Origin: Siphonodentalium dalli
Taxonomy: Eukaryota > Mollusca > Scaphopoda > Gadilida > Siphonodentaliidae
NCBI GenBank assembly: GCA_032622095.1
Contig: CP136069.1
Location: forward strand, 158,713,043-158,777,042
Length of the DNA: 64,000 nt
Reading direction: 5' to 3'
Part shown: one piece after another, positions 24,151 to 37,315 of the stretch
How positions within the stretch are numbered: the first letter of the stretch is position 1
Layout of the letters: each line of letters begins with the position of its first letter
The notes under the pieces: generated by a model
Seen by the model: the letters and a program-made list of their open reading frames with translations, nothing else
The model's database searches: none
Told to the model about the DNA's origin: nothing
Made by a program: the position numbers and the translations under genes

Positions 24151-25254
24151 TAGGGACGTGGCTATATGGGCTAAGTTTGGCGATGGGGTGTCCATCCTAT
24201 AATTTCCATATGCACCCTTTGAATAAAAAAATGCCTATAAATTCCACATAGCGGTGGAATCGTATATCAACTGGAAAGTATTTTAATTTTTCTATGCTGA
24301 TAACAAAAGTTAGTCAGTATGACTAACATATTAGTCAAACGTTTTTCCTCAGGATGACTGACTTATTTCAGCCAACATTACTGAGGCATAACATTGATCA
24401 AAATTACTAGGGTGATGTTAGTCATAATGACTAAGAAATGGGGATTCAAGACGACTAATTAGTCAAAATTGCCAGAATTTAGTCATAACTTTTCTTAGTC
24501 AATTGGAAGGCGAAAATTAAAGTTGTTGAATTATGTGCAAATAATTCCAATACTTGACCAAAGTTACTCAAAATGTTTGTGACTAACACTAAGTTAGTCA
24601 TATTTAGTCAATATGTCCAACCCAAGGGGTGGTGGACAACTTACTGTTACAGCTTGAAAATCAGAAGCCAACCGGGGTAAACAATTACATTTCACAGAAA
24701 TAGAAGTTTCTAATTGGGGGTGGGGATATTCATTTCCATAAGGGGCTGCAAATAAGATGGTTATATGCTCCGTTTTAAGGATGTGAAAAGCGACAATTTA
24801 TGTTTGACACCCTATATAGACACTCTAGACAAGTTCCTTAACGTTGTAACTTTCAATAAATTGGGTAATTTCAGTAGTTACATGGAACACATACTGGCGC
24901 CTCACATCCAAGCTGACACCCCCTAAGGTTTGACAGTTTGTAACTATAGGCCATTTCAATCCAAACTTTTGACCAAAGGTGGTAAATATGCAAATGTTGG
25001 TCTAAAACAAACACATACCCCCTAATAAATTGTTGGAAAAACTAAATAACAGAACATGTTCAACCTATTGTTGTTGTAAAATTTCCAATTCAGGTATCAA
25101 ATTTCCAGCTGTTGAACGTGTTGATAAAATGTTTGGAGCGAGAAACATAACCCAACCCCCTTGTCGCGACGTCCCTGTGGGTTGTACTTGAGATTTCCAG
25201 CTGACAAAATATTTTCACGAGGGGGTGAATCGACCCCTTATACCCACGTCCCTG
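24151..25254. mobile_element. hAT-like degraded element, AGGGACGTGG termini
   Basis: The left end TAGGGACGTGGCTATATGGG and right end CCCACGTCCCTG are inverted relatives of the termini of the element at 35944-37125. The interior shares 'GACCAAAGGTGGTAAATATGC'-like and TTTCCAAC motifs with it. I found no TSD, so the boundaries are provisional. Confidence 0.6.
24309..24611. repeat. Cluster of TTAGTCA/TGACTAA heptamers
   Basis: The heptamer TTAGTCA or its complement TGACTAA occurs about eleven times in 303 bp, on both strands and with irregular spacing. The surrounding sequence is not a simple tandem repeat. The heptamer resembles bZIP (AP-1-type) sites, but function is not shown. Confidence 0.7.
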
Positions 25255-25496
25255 CGTATCATAGATGGATATATTATCCGGGTTAAGGGTGCGAAAACTG
25301 AAAAATTATATTTCATAGTACTCGAACATTCTTTGTAATTGGAGATATTTGTAAATACAAAGAACACGTACTATTTGTGTTTGTGATTTATGTTTGTAGT
25401 CGTAGGTTCATAGTATTGGCGGAATGATAAATTGTTATTTCTTACAAACAACTGTAGATTCTTACAAAGAAGCAGTTTCATAGTATTGACCCCTGG
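25255..25496. other. CATAGTA-rich DNA next to the inverted repeat
   Basis: Contains CATAGTACTCGAAC and CATAGTATTG motifs also seen inside both arms of the inverted repeat. It may be an additional inner part of that element. Confidence 0.4.
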
Positions 25497-26440
25497 GGCC
25501 TATACTATAGAATACAATTTTTGTAATATCAGCGTTAATTTGTGATTTACAAATTTTGTAATACATATTTTGTGTTCTATAGTATTCGACTGTATTTCTA
25601 TCAGTGTATTTCTTTCATTGTAGATTGAAACTCAACATATGCCCAAAACTCTTTATATGCAAAATACATTGACATGCAATGACTTATATGATCTTTTTTG
25701 GCGAACCATCTATATACCGGGATTCACTTGACCGGAAAATCTTTGCATTTGGTGGAGAAAAAGGGGGCCTGAAAGTTTCATCTGTTCATGTTTTCATAGT
25801 ACTCGAACGCTACAGCTTTGTAATATGTAAAAATTCGCAATACGGAATGATAAAGTACGGGCTAAGCGGGTTCTATAGTACAGCGATAATACCATTTTTG
25901 TAAAAATTCCGTATTAGATTACAACGGCATAGGCTACATAATTGATTTTTCACGCCGTGACCACGACGATGATCCGTGCGGATAATTGTGAGTGCGATTA
26001 GCTGGGTACATGTTCTTTGTAATGCAGTCACGGAATCTCAATTGTTAACCCATTGAGGTGGTTTACGCTCAATGGAGTTGAAAGGAGATTTTAATTATGA
26101 ACGGAATTAAAGAGTTAAAGTTGTGGGGCTTGGGCTCAAACCGTATAAACGATCTTTGTGCGAAGGTACACGGATACGCGGTGAATCGGGGGTGGTGGCA
26201 TTTCGTGTTGAAACAGTTACTGATAATTTCAGGCTAAGTTGCGTTAAGAATCAGTGGACCCCAAATATTTACCATGACATTATGAAACATATTTGAACCG
26301 CATGGCATTTGTGTGCTCAAGAAGTTTGCATTCACCTTTTGGTCTAAACAATTTAATTTGGCCAATAGTGCCGCACAGAATGTTCCATGAGTGAATTCTT
26401 AGAAAAAATCGGGGTCTCATGATCCTTAACTTACCAATGT
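25497..26440. repeat. Right arm of the ~0.95-kb inverted repeat
   Basis: Reverse complement of 1-964 with modest divergence, from GGGGCCTATACTATAG to TTACCAATGT. Confidence 0.85.
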
Positions 26441-28617
26441 AGTAGTGCGTGTTGGTTATAAACCAAATGTCATATGTTGACCTAAATTCAGCCGCTTAGT
26501 TGGGTATAAATGGAATGTACCATTAATTAGGTATAGTTTAAGTAGATGGTGCTATATATATGTTTTAAAATCGAGGTTGGATGTCCCCGGAGACCCTGGA
26601 CGAGGGAGTGTTCGTCCACATTGGAATTTCCAAATGAACACCCATCCTTGACACAGGTCGAAAAAACCAAGTCAGAGAACAGCCATCGCACCCCATCATG
26701 GGTTGAATTTTCCCAGATGCATTGTACCTCAACCTTTTCAACTATTAAGGTCTAGATGTTCCCACTTCTAATATTTCAGCCGCTGTCCCAGCCCTAAGCT
26801 AGCTAGAGAAATCAGGTTCCATCCTTGGTAATATTGCTATATAAAGTTGATGTGGCCAACCGATATGTGTGCTTGCCGACCCTTTTCGAAAAACCGTTAA
26901 TTTAAAATGTTTTATGTTACATGTTTATGTAACATAAACCATCTGAAAATGGTAAATATTCCATACGATACCGAAGGAATTACTTTTCATCGTGCGCAAT
27001 TGTGGTCAAAATAACCCAAGTATCGGAAACTAGTCACACATTATGTACCTTTATTCATCAACTAAATCACTCACCAACTGACACAAATAGGCATTGCCAT
27101 ATCATTCGCATATATCATTAGAGTAATTTCCCTTGATAAAATCACAAATGTTTAGATGTGCGTTTGACGAACGGTGGTCGATAGTACTCGATTTGCCGTC
27201 TTTTTGTGATTTACAAGAAATCGCGTTAGCTGCTAGATTACAGTGGTCCATAGTACTCGACACCTTCTGTACGGCTCAAATAAGCCTGCTATTACAAAAA
27301 ATGTATGCTATAGTATAGGCCCCAGGTCCGCTTCCGATGATCAATACAGGTAGCTAAATAAGATAAATACTTTTATACAGTGTACGGACTGTATATGCCA
27401 CAGAAAATAATAAGTCGCATAATAAATAAACCGCAGGCTTTACCGTGAAGCAATAAAGAGAGTTCCTATATTCCTGATATTGTAAAACAAGTGCACCGCA
27501 CAGAATATCCCTCGCGAATGTGGCTTTCCGCTGAGGTTTATTATTACGCCATAGTATGGGTGTTTACTGCGTCGCTGTTCTGGCCATGCCAATCGAGCGA
27601 TGGGGATATCTGGCAGGACAACACATTTCGGGTTTCACGAGATGCGAGTTATTTTAGAAAATTGTAGTAAGGCTGATCTGACCGTGTCAATCGAGCAATG
27701 GAGCAATGGGGATATCTCGCAGGCCAAAACATTTCGGTTTTTCGCGGATGTTTCTTCGCGGATGTCTCATTGTTGCGGTATATATGTAACCTTTATGACC
27801 ACGTTAATTGCTTTCGATATTTAGGTTGAACAATGGCTGAGCCACTCTTGAATATTTTATTGCGGGAACACAATGCATAATATAACAGCTAACTTTGCTG
27901 ATGAAGTATGTCTCAGTTGGAATGTAGAATAAATGTCGTATTGCGAAGAATTGGGCGTGTATATCCGATTAGTAGATTTTTGGTCCGTATTTGGAGGCTT
28001 TATGGTGTGGTGAATGAGAAATATGCAGTAATAAGCCGTAGAAATTGTTGTAATAATTTGAAGGAGTTGTTTTAACGGAATTCTGAGATGGTGCATTCGT
28101 GAAACTAATATATTTTATATTGTAATTTATATATATGCCCGATAATATGATCTTGAGGGCGTTACCATTTCTGACTATGGTTTTCTTGTTTTTCTTAATC
28201 TGGCCTGCAAGGACGTGGCGACATGGGGGTTTTTCAAAACGTACGGGGGTGTCAGGTCGGAAATTTTCAACATTTGGAGAGCTTGAGGCCAGTCTAGGTA
28301 CTAGGATTTTTCAATTTTCAGGTTGAATACACTCAGCGGAAACACTGTCACCAAACTAAACCGCAGTATAAGGCTGCAGCACACTTCTTGAGACATCGCT
28401 GTTGTGGCATACCTGTGACACCGCCTATCATCGTGAGAAAAACAATTACATGTGGTATGTATTTTCAATAAACATTCGACGTCCGATATTGGACATTTGC
28501 GCATGTTATGAATATCGATCTATGTTTGGACGTCATAGAATGTATTATTTATCGGTTATCATGCACCATGTGGTTTCTCCTGTATAATCTTCACGTGTAA
28601 TGTGTAGCTTGTGGCGC
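26441..28617. other. Unassigned intergenic DNA
   Basis: Near 27180-27330 it again carries CATAGTACTCGA and TATAGTATAGGCCCCA, so a third relic of the inverted-repeat family is likely. About 28205-28320 has hAT-like debris (GGACGTGGCGACATGGGGG). No gene was recognised. Confidence 0.4.
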
Positions 28618-28983
28618 TTAACCCTTTACCCAACAAACCGGCCAAAACCGGCCAAATAAAGCCTAAAATATCTTCGGTCTGTCTCAATAGAACCATACAG
28701 ATATGGATATCATTGGAACCGGCTCATTGACCATATTGTGATAGTTACAGTTATACCCTGTGCCAATGCATTCTCTTATATATGCGAGTCGACCATAGGT
28801 CGCCTCGCATATATAAGAGAATGCATTGGCCTAAATTTTTTTTTAATTTTTTCTTACATTTGTTAACAATTAATATGTGTTAAGCCAATGCATTCTCTTA
28901 TATATGCGAGGCGACCTATGGTCGACTCGCATATATAAGAGAATGCATTGGCACAGGGCCCTTCTGTTTGGGTAAAGGGTTAA
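28618..28983. mobile_element. Twin-palindrome TTAA MITE
   Basis: Bounded by TTAA at 28618-28621 and 28980-28983 with termini TTAACCCTTTACCCAACA and its complement. The interior holds two ~75-bp palindromes (about 28760-28832 and 28883-28957). The AAACCGGCCAAAACCGGCC side is on the left, so it is inverted relative to the copies at 54825 and 63485. TTAA followed by CCC is the border expected of piggyBac-type elements; no transposase is encoded. Confidence 0.9.
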
Positions 28984-29221
28984 ATGAGTACGAGGAGACG
29001 GCAGTATATATGTGTGTGTACGTTTACAAAAACAGAAAATAATTAGATAGGACACATGAGCTCATTAATATGACGTTTTAGTGCCTGTATATCAGCTTTT
29101 AAAAGATTAAACTTTAACACGTTCTGAATATTTGTCTGGCCAGCAACAATTACAATGATCGTCGATACTTCCGTCGATCAAGGGTCGTATATATCGAGGA
29201 TCTTCATCGGGTGATGTTGTG

Positions 29222-29321
29222 ATATAAGATTTTATAAAACGAGTATGATAAATTTGATTCACAACAACTCGTAGACGAGTTTGTGAATAAAATTTATGAA
29301 ACGAGTTTCATAAAATCTTAT
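29222..29321. mobile_element. Short foldback repeat
   Basis: Ends in TATAAGATTTTATAAAACGAG and its complement around an ACTCGTAGACGAGT centre; about 100 bp in all. Confidence 0.7.
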
Positions 29322-30334
29322 ACCCAACATAACGGGTTGAAGATATTGTATATCACGTGAAAAAAACTAAGTTTTATGCCTTTTTAACAAATCAAAATCC
29401 TTAAAAGAAGCTGCAAAATGCACACATTTACAGCGTTAGCTGAAACGCTTCACAACCGTAGACGACAGTATTGCGCGCTCTGGGGCTGGCGACGGAAAAT
29501 ATAGTCCCCAATTTGCCTCTATGTTTTTGTTTCTACTTCCGTTAGTGCAACGAAGTTGTACAATAATTTGACTTTAATGAACAAAGCAATCAGTTTGCAT
29601 TGCCTGGTGTTGGTGTCATGCGCGACTTTTCGAAATAGTATTAATCCGTCTGAATCAATGTAAAGATGCGGTGTCATTTTGTTGGCGCGATGCCTAGTGA
29701 TACGTAACTAGTGAGAGATAAGGAAATATATATGTTTTCGTGTGATATAATCAAGATCGTTCTCAATTATAAGATTTTGTGATTGTTTTCGACGTATATA
29801 TATTCCTCGTTAATGCTGTTGCGATCCCCGTGCCACACACGTGATGGTGTTTGCAAGTATTTTTTCGTTTTTTTCTGTTGCTTGGTAAGCTGAAAATTAA
29901 CATATAATTTTTTGTTTCTAATTCGGTGTTAAGTCGATCGTGGATCTTTAACCCTTAGAATATTGAATAGATTCTGCCATTGAGTTCTATCTTAAAGTGA
30001 TCACTCGAGCTTCAAAATTTTGTCTACGTAATTTGGAAGGAGGTATAATATAGGTTGATAAATACACGAACTATTGATATACCGGCTTCATATGCTCTGA
30101 AAAAATACTTGCCATGGTCACTAGCTGTATACACCGGCATTTAATGTATTTTTCGTACAGTTTCTTATCCAGAGAACTGGTCCTAGATGTAACAGAAGCG
30201 AGCATATAATTTCAGACTTCAAGCCAACGCGGGGCTCTAACCATCGCCCCACTGCTCAGAGGCGGACTGGGCCAAAAAAACCGGCCCGGGAAATTAATAT
30301 AATACCGGCCCATCTGTTTGGGGGGGGGGGCGTC
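29322..30334. other. Unassigned intergenic DNA
   Basis: No gene or clear repeat was recognised. Confidence 0.35.
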
Positions 30335-30712
30335 CACAGTCCACCTTGGAAAATTCCAACTGCACCCCCCCCCCCCCCCCCCTTGAATCAGAATCAGACC
30401 AAATACATGTTTTTGCATAATTCCATTTGCACCTCTGGTCTAATATCCTATATATTCATAAACCATGGTTCTATATATTCCCGGTATGAGACCATTCAGA
30501 TATTTTTACCTGAAAAATTGCATAAAATCTAACATCTAGCGGTCTAACTCCAGACAAATGCACACGGCTACGGACAAGAGACCAGGACACACCGGGCTGT
30601 TCATGGTTGTTCGGCCCGGGGTGAGAACATTTTGAAAACTATACAAGAAAATCTCGAATCCGATAAACTAGACTGGCATCAACTGAAGCGTTCCTATTTT
30701 CTTGTAAATTTC
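30335..30712. repeat. Fragment of the hAT-like family
   Basis: Shares GACAAATGCACAC, GAAAACTATA.ACAAGAAAATC and the C/G runs with 36000-36420 in the same order and orientation. This is a partial, decayed copy. Confidence 0.65.
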
Positions 30713-30852
30713 AATTGGGGGAGGGGTGCGTAAGAATTTTTTGGGGATTTACGGCTGGGAGTTACCGTTAAAATCTCGAGATTAATGGGGTCTTTACGTG
30801 GTGTTATATGATGCCGACAAGTTCATTTAATGTCAAAATAACGATTAGCCAA

Positions 30853-31195
30853 TTCGGCTGGTTAAACAACACATGTGGCGGCCCACGTCCGGAATTGCCC
30901 CGGTCTCCCGATCGGCCATGCAGTCCGCCTCTGCCCTCATGAATTTATGTGAGAAGAGTACCATCTTATTGGATACACGGCTGGTTAAACAACACATGTG
31001 GCGGCCCACGTCGGTTTCATTTGCGGCCCAAGTTGTGGTTGGGCGGCCCAACCACATATACCCCCCCCCCCCCCCCAACCGTAAAAAAAACCCTCGGATT
31101 CTCGCTTGATTGAAAATCACGTGGAATCAAAAAATTCCGGCCTCCGGCCCATCGGGAAATTTCCCGGTCTCCCGATCGGCCAGTCCGCCTCTGCC
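30853..31195. repeat. Imperfect local duplication, ~130-bp offset
   Basis: GGTTAAACAACACATGTGGC occurs at about 30860 and 30991, and TCTCCCGATCGGCCA near 30903 and 31166. The intervening sequence has runs of C. Confidence 0.65.
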
Positions 31196-31805
31196 ACTGC
31201 TTATTAACCATAGAACATATGGCGCCAAAATAAATTGACATAAATCGCTAAGCACGTGGACTTACCAACATACAAGAACATGGTAGCATCCTTTGTAACA
31301 TCCAAGATGTTCACTCGAACGCCTCAACTACCAGTAGCGTCGTTATAGTTTCCCGGCGACAGCACATGTAATCGACATTCCAACCAGGATCTTATTGGCG
31401 TATTCCGCGTAATATGTCTCAAGTGTCACCCACAACAGTTGCTGTTTTCAATTATTGAAAGTCATCGATCGTTGAGCTGCTGAAGGCAACAGATGTCACC
31501 TTCAAAGCCACTCATGTAACCTGGGTCGAATATCACTCACTGATGGTAAATACAGGAATGTTAGACCAACACAGTAAGACCATACCATATCCATATTCAA
31601 TCGATCGGTGATATAGCCTATAGTATGATAGACAAACACTGCATTATTAATTTGTAATGGGCCAATGGCAAATTTCTTTGTCCTTTTTGAACGAATTGCG
31701 CGAGATATGTATATATACTCTTGGGGGAACATTGGTTATCTGCATGACCCACAACTTGAAGAAATACATGAAGGTATACAGTGTATTTTACGTAAATATT
31801 CTGCT

Positions 31806-32053
31806 CATAGCCGTATAGGGCACCCGAATATTTAGGGGGCTGAGGCTTTTTGACTTTTTACGTGATATATTCATGGTTGTAACAGAGTTTTTTGTAAAAA
31901 ATATACCTTGTATATACATAGAAATATAACAAACAAGATTAAAATGATAATACTGTGATTTGCCAGAATTTCCCCCTGAAGTACCATTTGAGCTTTCAAA
32001 ACGTTTTGGGGGCTGCTGACCCCCAAGCCCCTCCCCTGGCCCTTACGACTATG
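31806..32053. mobile_element. Putative small hAT-like element
   Basis: Ends are CATAGCCGTATAGG and the near-complement CCTTACGACTATG, flanked by similar 8-bp sequences (ATTCTGCT and GTTTTGCT). The interior is G/C-run rich and non-coding. Confidence 0.45.
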
Positions 32054-32185
32054 GTTTTGCTACTTTATTTGTGGGAAACAAATATACGGAAGGCTGTGTG
32101 GATATAACAGTACTCTGATAACACCAGTGTCTTATGTGTATACTCGTACATTATTAGATAAATTTTGCAAACTGACAGTAGTTAC

Positions 32186-32354
32186 GACAGCATAACACTA
32201 TGTCTCTAAATTATACGCACTATAACCGACAGCATAATACTATGTCTCTAAATTATACGCACTATAACCGACAGCATAACGCTATGTCTCTAAATTATAC
32301 GCACTATAACCGACAGCATAACACTATGTCTCTACATTATGCGCACTATAACCG
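32186..32354. repeat. 42-bp minisatellite, ~4 units
   Basis: Four near-identical 42-bp units start at about 32186, each with ATG at 32200, 32242, 32284 and 32326. Because 42 is a multiple of three, one frame stays open as a 14-residue repeat (MSLNYTHYNRQHN + T/A). There is no signal that it is expressed. Confidence 0.93.
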
Positions 32355-32845
32355 CGAATACGGATATAATCAATCGACCGAATAGATTAAATATATAATT
32401 TTCCGTGTGTCCGAGAAAACAATTAACTCGAAATTCTGGTCAAAACCGCTACACTATTATTGTGAACGGTATGATTCCATTACGCACGATTAGCCATGCG
32501 TTGTCGAGTTCACCAATAATTTGTTTGCGAAACGAATATCTGACCCATGCATGCGACATACATTTTACGCCGACGATATATAAAAGTATTCGTAATTGCT
32601 GAATGCGAGTTTGCGAAACATCTCCTTTCCTCGGGACAGCACTGATGTCAACTGAGGTTGAATAAATCTTACTCCGAACCCAGAATCTCGAAACGTTGAT
32701 TTGGATACACATGATCTCTGAAACAATGGTGCTTTCCACAATCGAATAATTGTTAGAAGTAATATTCTACCAATCAGCGACCGAGCCGGTCGCTTGCTTC
32801 TGTGTTCACCCTATAAAACGGTGATATCCGCGCATATTTTCATTG
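32355..32845. other. Unassigned intergenic DNA
   Basis: No gene or repeat was recognised. Confidence 0.35.
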
Positions 32846-33347
32846 TTAAAGGTACGGTTGGCCTTGGCGGTGGGTATCCTGTGAAAATATTTCCACCCGT
32901 CAAAAACCACCACAAACAGAAAGAACATCAAAATGTAGACAGACTTTGTCCGTATACAAATAAGAAATATCGCATAAACAGTATGTTATTGTCATATATT
33001 TGACCATTGTTATGTAAACAAAAGCACAAAAAGTAACTTTTCTGGTGTTTGTTTATATTATGATGGTAAACATAAAGAGCGTTCTTTGTTGGTGAATTCC
33101 TGATATGGAACTAATAAAGAGCGTTTATGCCATTTGTGTGTGATTAGCCAGTAGCATTGTGCTGTCTTCTGTAACACAACCAGGCTCTTGCTTAGGTAAA
33201 ATATAGTAGGTCTTTATGATAACATGCTGTTTACGCGATGGTCATGGTATATATGAACGAAACTGTTTGCGTTTTAATGTTTTTCTGTTTACGGCGATTG
33301 GAACAAATATGAATATTTTCGACTACTAAGGCCACACGTGCCTTTAA
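32846..33347. mobile_element. TTAA-bounded 0.5-kb element (partner 60217-60734)
   Basis: Starts TTAAAGGTACGGTTGGCC and ends ACACGTGCCTTTAA, giving a short TIR of TTAAAGGYACG. It is highly similar to 60217-60734 along its whole length. Non-coding; TTAA borders suggest a piggyBac-type mobilised element. Confidence 0.88.
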
Positions 33348-34158
33348 GAGTCTTAAGATTCAAGCAACTTTTTTGTTGTCAAATTTTAATGTACTCAGAC
33401 TGTGCAATGATGTTGTAAACTCATCCATTAAAGGCCAAAAAATATATGGCAGGCGCTGTGAAACTAATTTAATTATTTCTGCAGCCGTAATAACCGTAAG
33501 CTCATCCAACTGAAGAATATGTTTGGATATAGAACATAGCTGCTTTCTGCTGGAAAATCTTTACCCGACTTTGACAGTATTAAGGTCGTTGTGTGATCGA
33601 CAGGCGAAGTCAGAAATTTATTTAAACCTATCTAATATCTCCTTAAAGGGTATATATTTGCGACGAATTGCCAAATTTACTTTTAAAAGCTAAGTCAAAA
33701 GTCGAATAATCTAGAACTCTCTCTTTCAAGCACTCTGGTTAATTTTCCAATTTGTTAAACTTTACACTTCGTAACAAGACATGCATACATGTATACATGG
33801 GCTATTCCAGGGACAGCGGGATATTCTAAGTGATTATAGCACTTGTCCCCCAATCCCTTTTGTCATAAGTCAATTAAACCATAAACTATGATACAAATAG
33901 TATATAGGATTCGTGGATCTGTATTCGTACTTTCCACAGCTGTCAATAATTTAAACCTTTCGCATACTGAACTACGACAGATAAGAATTACGGTATGGTA
34001 AATAATAGTGTACTACGTCACCAGAATTTGTGTTCTTTCTACCAGTTGTCGTTCTGCCAAATCCGAACTTACGATCAAGAAGCCAAGCATGGGAGGTCAC
34101 ACCAGCTTTACGTGCAATCGTCGACCCTACCACTGAATGTGACCTTATATCAACACAA
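33348..34158. other. Unassigned intergenic DNA
   Basis: No gene or repeat was recognised. Confidence 0.35.
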
Positions 34159-34305
34159 TTAACCCTTTCAGTGCCAAGTCCGATTTTTGTATCAACCCAT
34201 ATTTCTTTCCATCAATATATCACATTATTATAATCAATAAATTTGAAAAATGATCAAGGAAATATGGGTTGATACAAAAATATGACTTGGCACTGAAAGG
34301 GTTAA
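34159..34305. mobile_element. Short TTAA MITE (147 bp)
   Basis: TTAA at both ends (34159-34162 and 34302-34305) and long TIRs beginning TTAACCCTTTCAGTGCCAAG. The arms cover about 45 bp each around an AT-rich centre. Confidence 0.92.
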
Positions 34306-35178
34306 GCACAAACTAATCACAGCAAACTGCCAGTGACAAGAAGTTTGAACGGCACATATTCTCACGAACGGATTCGTCGTCGTCAATTCTTGGACCGTCT
34401 GCAAAATTTACGACTATTATATACGAAGCTATTCGTAACTCTTATCTGTCGCAGTTCATTATGCGAAGGTGTCCATTTATTAGCAGATATATTTTACCAA
34501 TCGGCGACTGATTGATAAATTGACTGTTTTCAAACGTTTTTGTTGTCTATACGTGCGATTTGCACTGTGATGTTTGAAATTAAGACTTTAACATTGTCAA
34601 TAGCGAGTTTGCGATTTCAAACTGGTACGGGTACGCGTACGGGTAGCTACCCGTACCTGCACACGTTTTGTGATCGCAAACTGTTTTACGGGTAGAATTC
34701 ATCACATCGACTGGTAATGTATGGTGAGCCAACTGCAACAAAAAAAGCTATTATGATATAGATAGATTGCTAATCGCTTTATTGACCGATGTTATACTTA
34801 GCGTTATAGATTGCTGTAAATTTGTATTTAGATTAGATGAGCACCAGGTTAATCAGTTGCTTTCATCATGGACGAGGCAGCAGTTGGAAGGGGTTTGTGC
34901 TTTTCTTTCACTTATCTTGGTAACATTTAAAACAATTGGATTCTACAAGTCATAGACCGATCGAGTGTTGACTATAAATCGGTTGGAATTTTTAGACTTA
35001 GAAAATAGATTATGATAGCACAAATATACAATTACGTTATAGTTAAATTTTCCAACCAATATTCGATGTATAATGTATTGTTTTAGACCCAGGGTCTAAC
35101 AATGTACTACGCGTACTTTCATTCAGATATATAAGACCGAATTTGTCCCTCATTTTAGTTGGGGAATATTAAGTCATA
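34306..35178. other. Unassigned intergenic DNA
   Basis: About 34600-34690 has AGCGAGTTTGCGAT and an ACGGGTAGCTACCCGT palindrome. The complement of the first recurs near 38400, suggesting ends of a decayed TIR element. Confidence 0.4.
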
Positions 35179-35637
35179 TTAAAGATGCAATATCCGAATT
35201 AACGCTCCCAAGTTACAATTTCTTTGGCTTCGGCGGGGGGGGGGGTAAAATATTTGATTCGAGTCGAAGGAACCCACCCATCAAAGCTCAGTGTGATCAG
35301 ATATCGATTTTTGAAGCTTGTTATTTATTGAAATGTGTAATTATCTGTGGCACAGAAAAGAGTCAACAAACCGACGGTCTCGGACAAATTTGGCGAAGAT
35401 GGATAGCTCTAAAATCAAGTGGTAATACGGCCAAATTTCGTGATAATACGGCCATATTTCGTTGAACAACATGTTGAATAAAATCACGTTTTGGCAAATG
35501 TTATACTATAGTTGAAGCGGTTAGCATTATGTTTTTGTGTAATTAATGGATTCTGATAACAAAAGCGTATTTTGAAGAAATGTTGTTGTTGTAACTTGAT
35601 GATATGGGGATCGTCTGGTCGGATTGAGTACCTTTAA
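35179..35637. mobile_element. TTAA-bounded element (partner 20029-20462)
   Basis: TTAA at 35179-35182 and 35634-35637; shares ordered blocks with the copy at 20 kb. This copy carries an 11-G run near 35237 and only a short GTT tract. Confidence 0.75.
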
Positions 35638-35943
35638 GTAACATTGGTTTGGAATCTTTAAACAGATCGAAGGGTCGGTCCGTCCGGGCAAGGGAATATT
35701 TATCCCAAGAATTGGGATTTTTGTCGGGATCTAAACCCGGAGGTATATAGGTTGATAAATTAAACTGAATTTGTAACAATAAAATGTGTTAAAATGTAGT
35801 CTGTTTATTATATGGATTGAATAAAGAGCGTTTGCTTCACTTCTGTGTGAAACACAGAAAACAGCTGAAATTCGCTCTGATTATGCTTAGATTTTGTAGA
35901 GTATGTATAGGTATTTCGCGACTTTAGCGACCTGTATTATCCC

Positions 35944-37125
35944 CAGGGATGTGGCTAGAGGGTCTCCGCTGGGGGGTGTCCACCTTGGGAATGTCCAACT
36001 GCACCCCCCCCCTTGTCGGAATCACACCAACACAACTTTTTGCATAATTCCATTTGCACCCCCCCCCCCTTGTGTTGGAATCGCACCAACACAACTTTTT
36101 GCATAATTCCATTTGCACCCCCCCCCCTTGTACATGCTCAGGCCTAATTTCCTATCTATTCATAAGCCATGCTTCTACTAGTATTTTCCCAGTATGAGAA
36201 CATTAAGATATTTTAACCTGAAAATTGCCCCCAAAAAAAAAACAACTAGTGATCTAATTCCAGACAAATGCACACAGCTACCGACAACAGACCAGGGAAC
36301 ACCAGGCCGACCATGGTTGTTTGGCCCGGTGTGAGAAAATTTTGAAAACTATATACAAGAAAATCGCAAATCCTAGCATCTAGACTGGCCTCAACTGAAG
36401 CTTTCCTAGTGTTGGAAATTTCAAACCTCATGCTCCCCCTCAGGTTGGAAAATTCTTCAACTGATGACCATTTATGTCTACAAGTTTGACCAAATGTAGT
36501 AAAATATTGTTTTGCTAAACTAATTAGCAGTTTTGTATTGGCCATGTGGATGGGGCAATGACACACCGGGCCGACCATGGTTCGGCCTGGTGTGCGAAAA
36601 TTTTGAAATCTGAACAAGAAAATCGCAAAATCCTAACATCTAGACTAGCCTCAAGCCTTCCTACTGTTGGAAATTTCAAACCCTACACCCCCACTTAGGT
36701 TGGAAAATTTCCAACTGATGACAATTCCAATGACAATGTTGACCAATTGTATGACAATATTGTTTTCTTAAATTAACTAGAAGTTTTTGACTGGCCACGG
36801 GGGAGGGACCAGGACACAAGCTTTCCAAGTGTTGGAAATTTCCAACCTGTCACCCCCCCCTAAAGTTGGAAAATTTCCAACTGATGTCCATTTCTGTCAA
36901 AACATTTGACCAAAAATAGGAACATATGCAAATATTGGTCGAAAAACAATAAATTCCCCCCAATAAATTGTTTTAAAATCAAACTACAAGAACATTTTCA
37001 ACCTATTGTTGGTGTGAAATTTCGTTGTGGCAGGTATGAAATTTCCAACTATTGAAAATATAGCTCTCTGCTGGGGGGGTGAGACACCCCCCCCCACACC
37101 CCCCCCCCCTCTAGCCACATCCCTG
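35944..37125. mobile_element. hAT-like non-autonomous element with 8-bp TSD
   Basis: Termini are CAGGGATGTGGCTAGAGG and its perfect complement, flanked by the 8-bp direct repeat ATTATCCC (35936-35943 and 37126-37133). A CAGGG start and an 8-bp TSD are hallmarks of hAT transposons. The interior is non-coding. It has a ~61-bp duplication around poly-C at about 36001-36130 and roughly 2.3 copies of a ~270-bp block (starting near 36287, 36556 and 36808) with TGTTGGAAATTTC motifs. Confidence 0.85.
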
Positions 37126-37315
37126 ATTATCCCCACTACAATATACACCAGTATTGTGGTTCAAATGCGCCATGTCCGTTCAGATGGTAGATATATATTA
37201 AATTGAGAAATCAGTCCCCACCTACATACGATAAAGTAACTAAACGGTTGTATTCAAATTTGCAATACATGGATAAATCCACGATATATTGATGCCCTTG
37301 TACAATGGGTTGAGA

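Noticed and set aside
32186-32354. CRISPR-like array
   Set aside because: Units are directly tandem without unique spacers and the DNA is eukaryotic.
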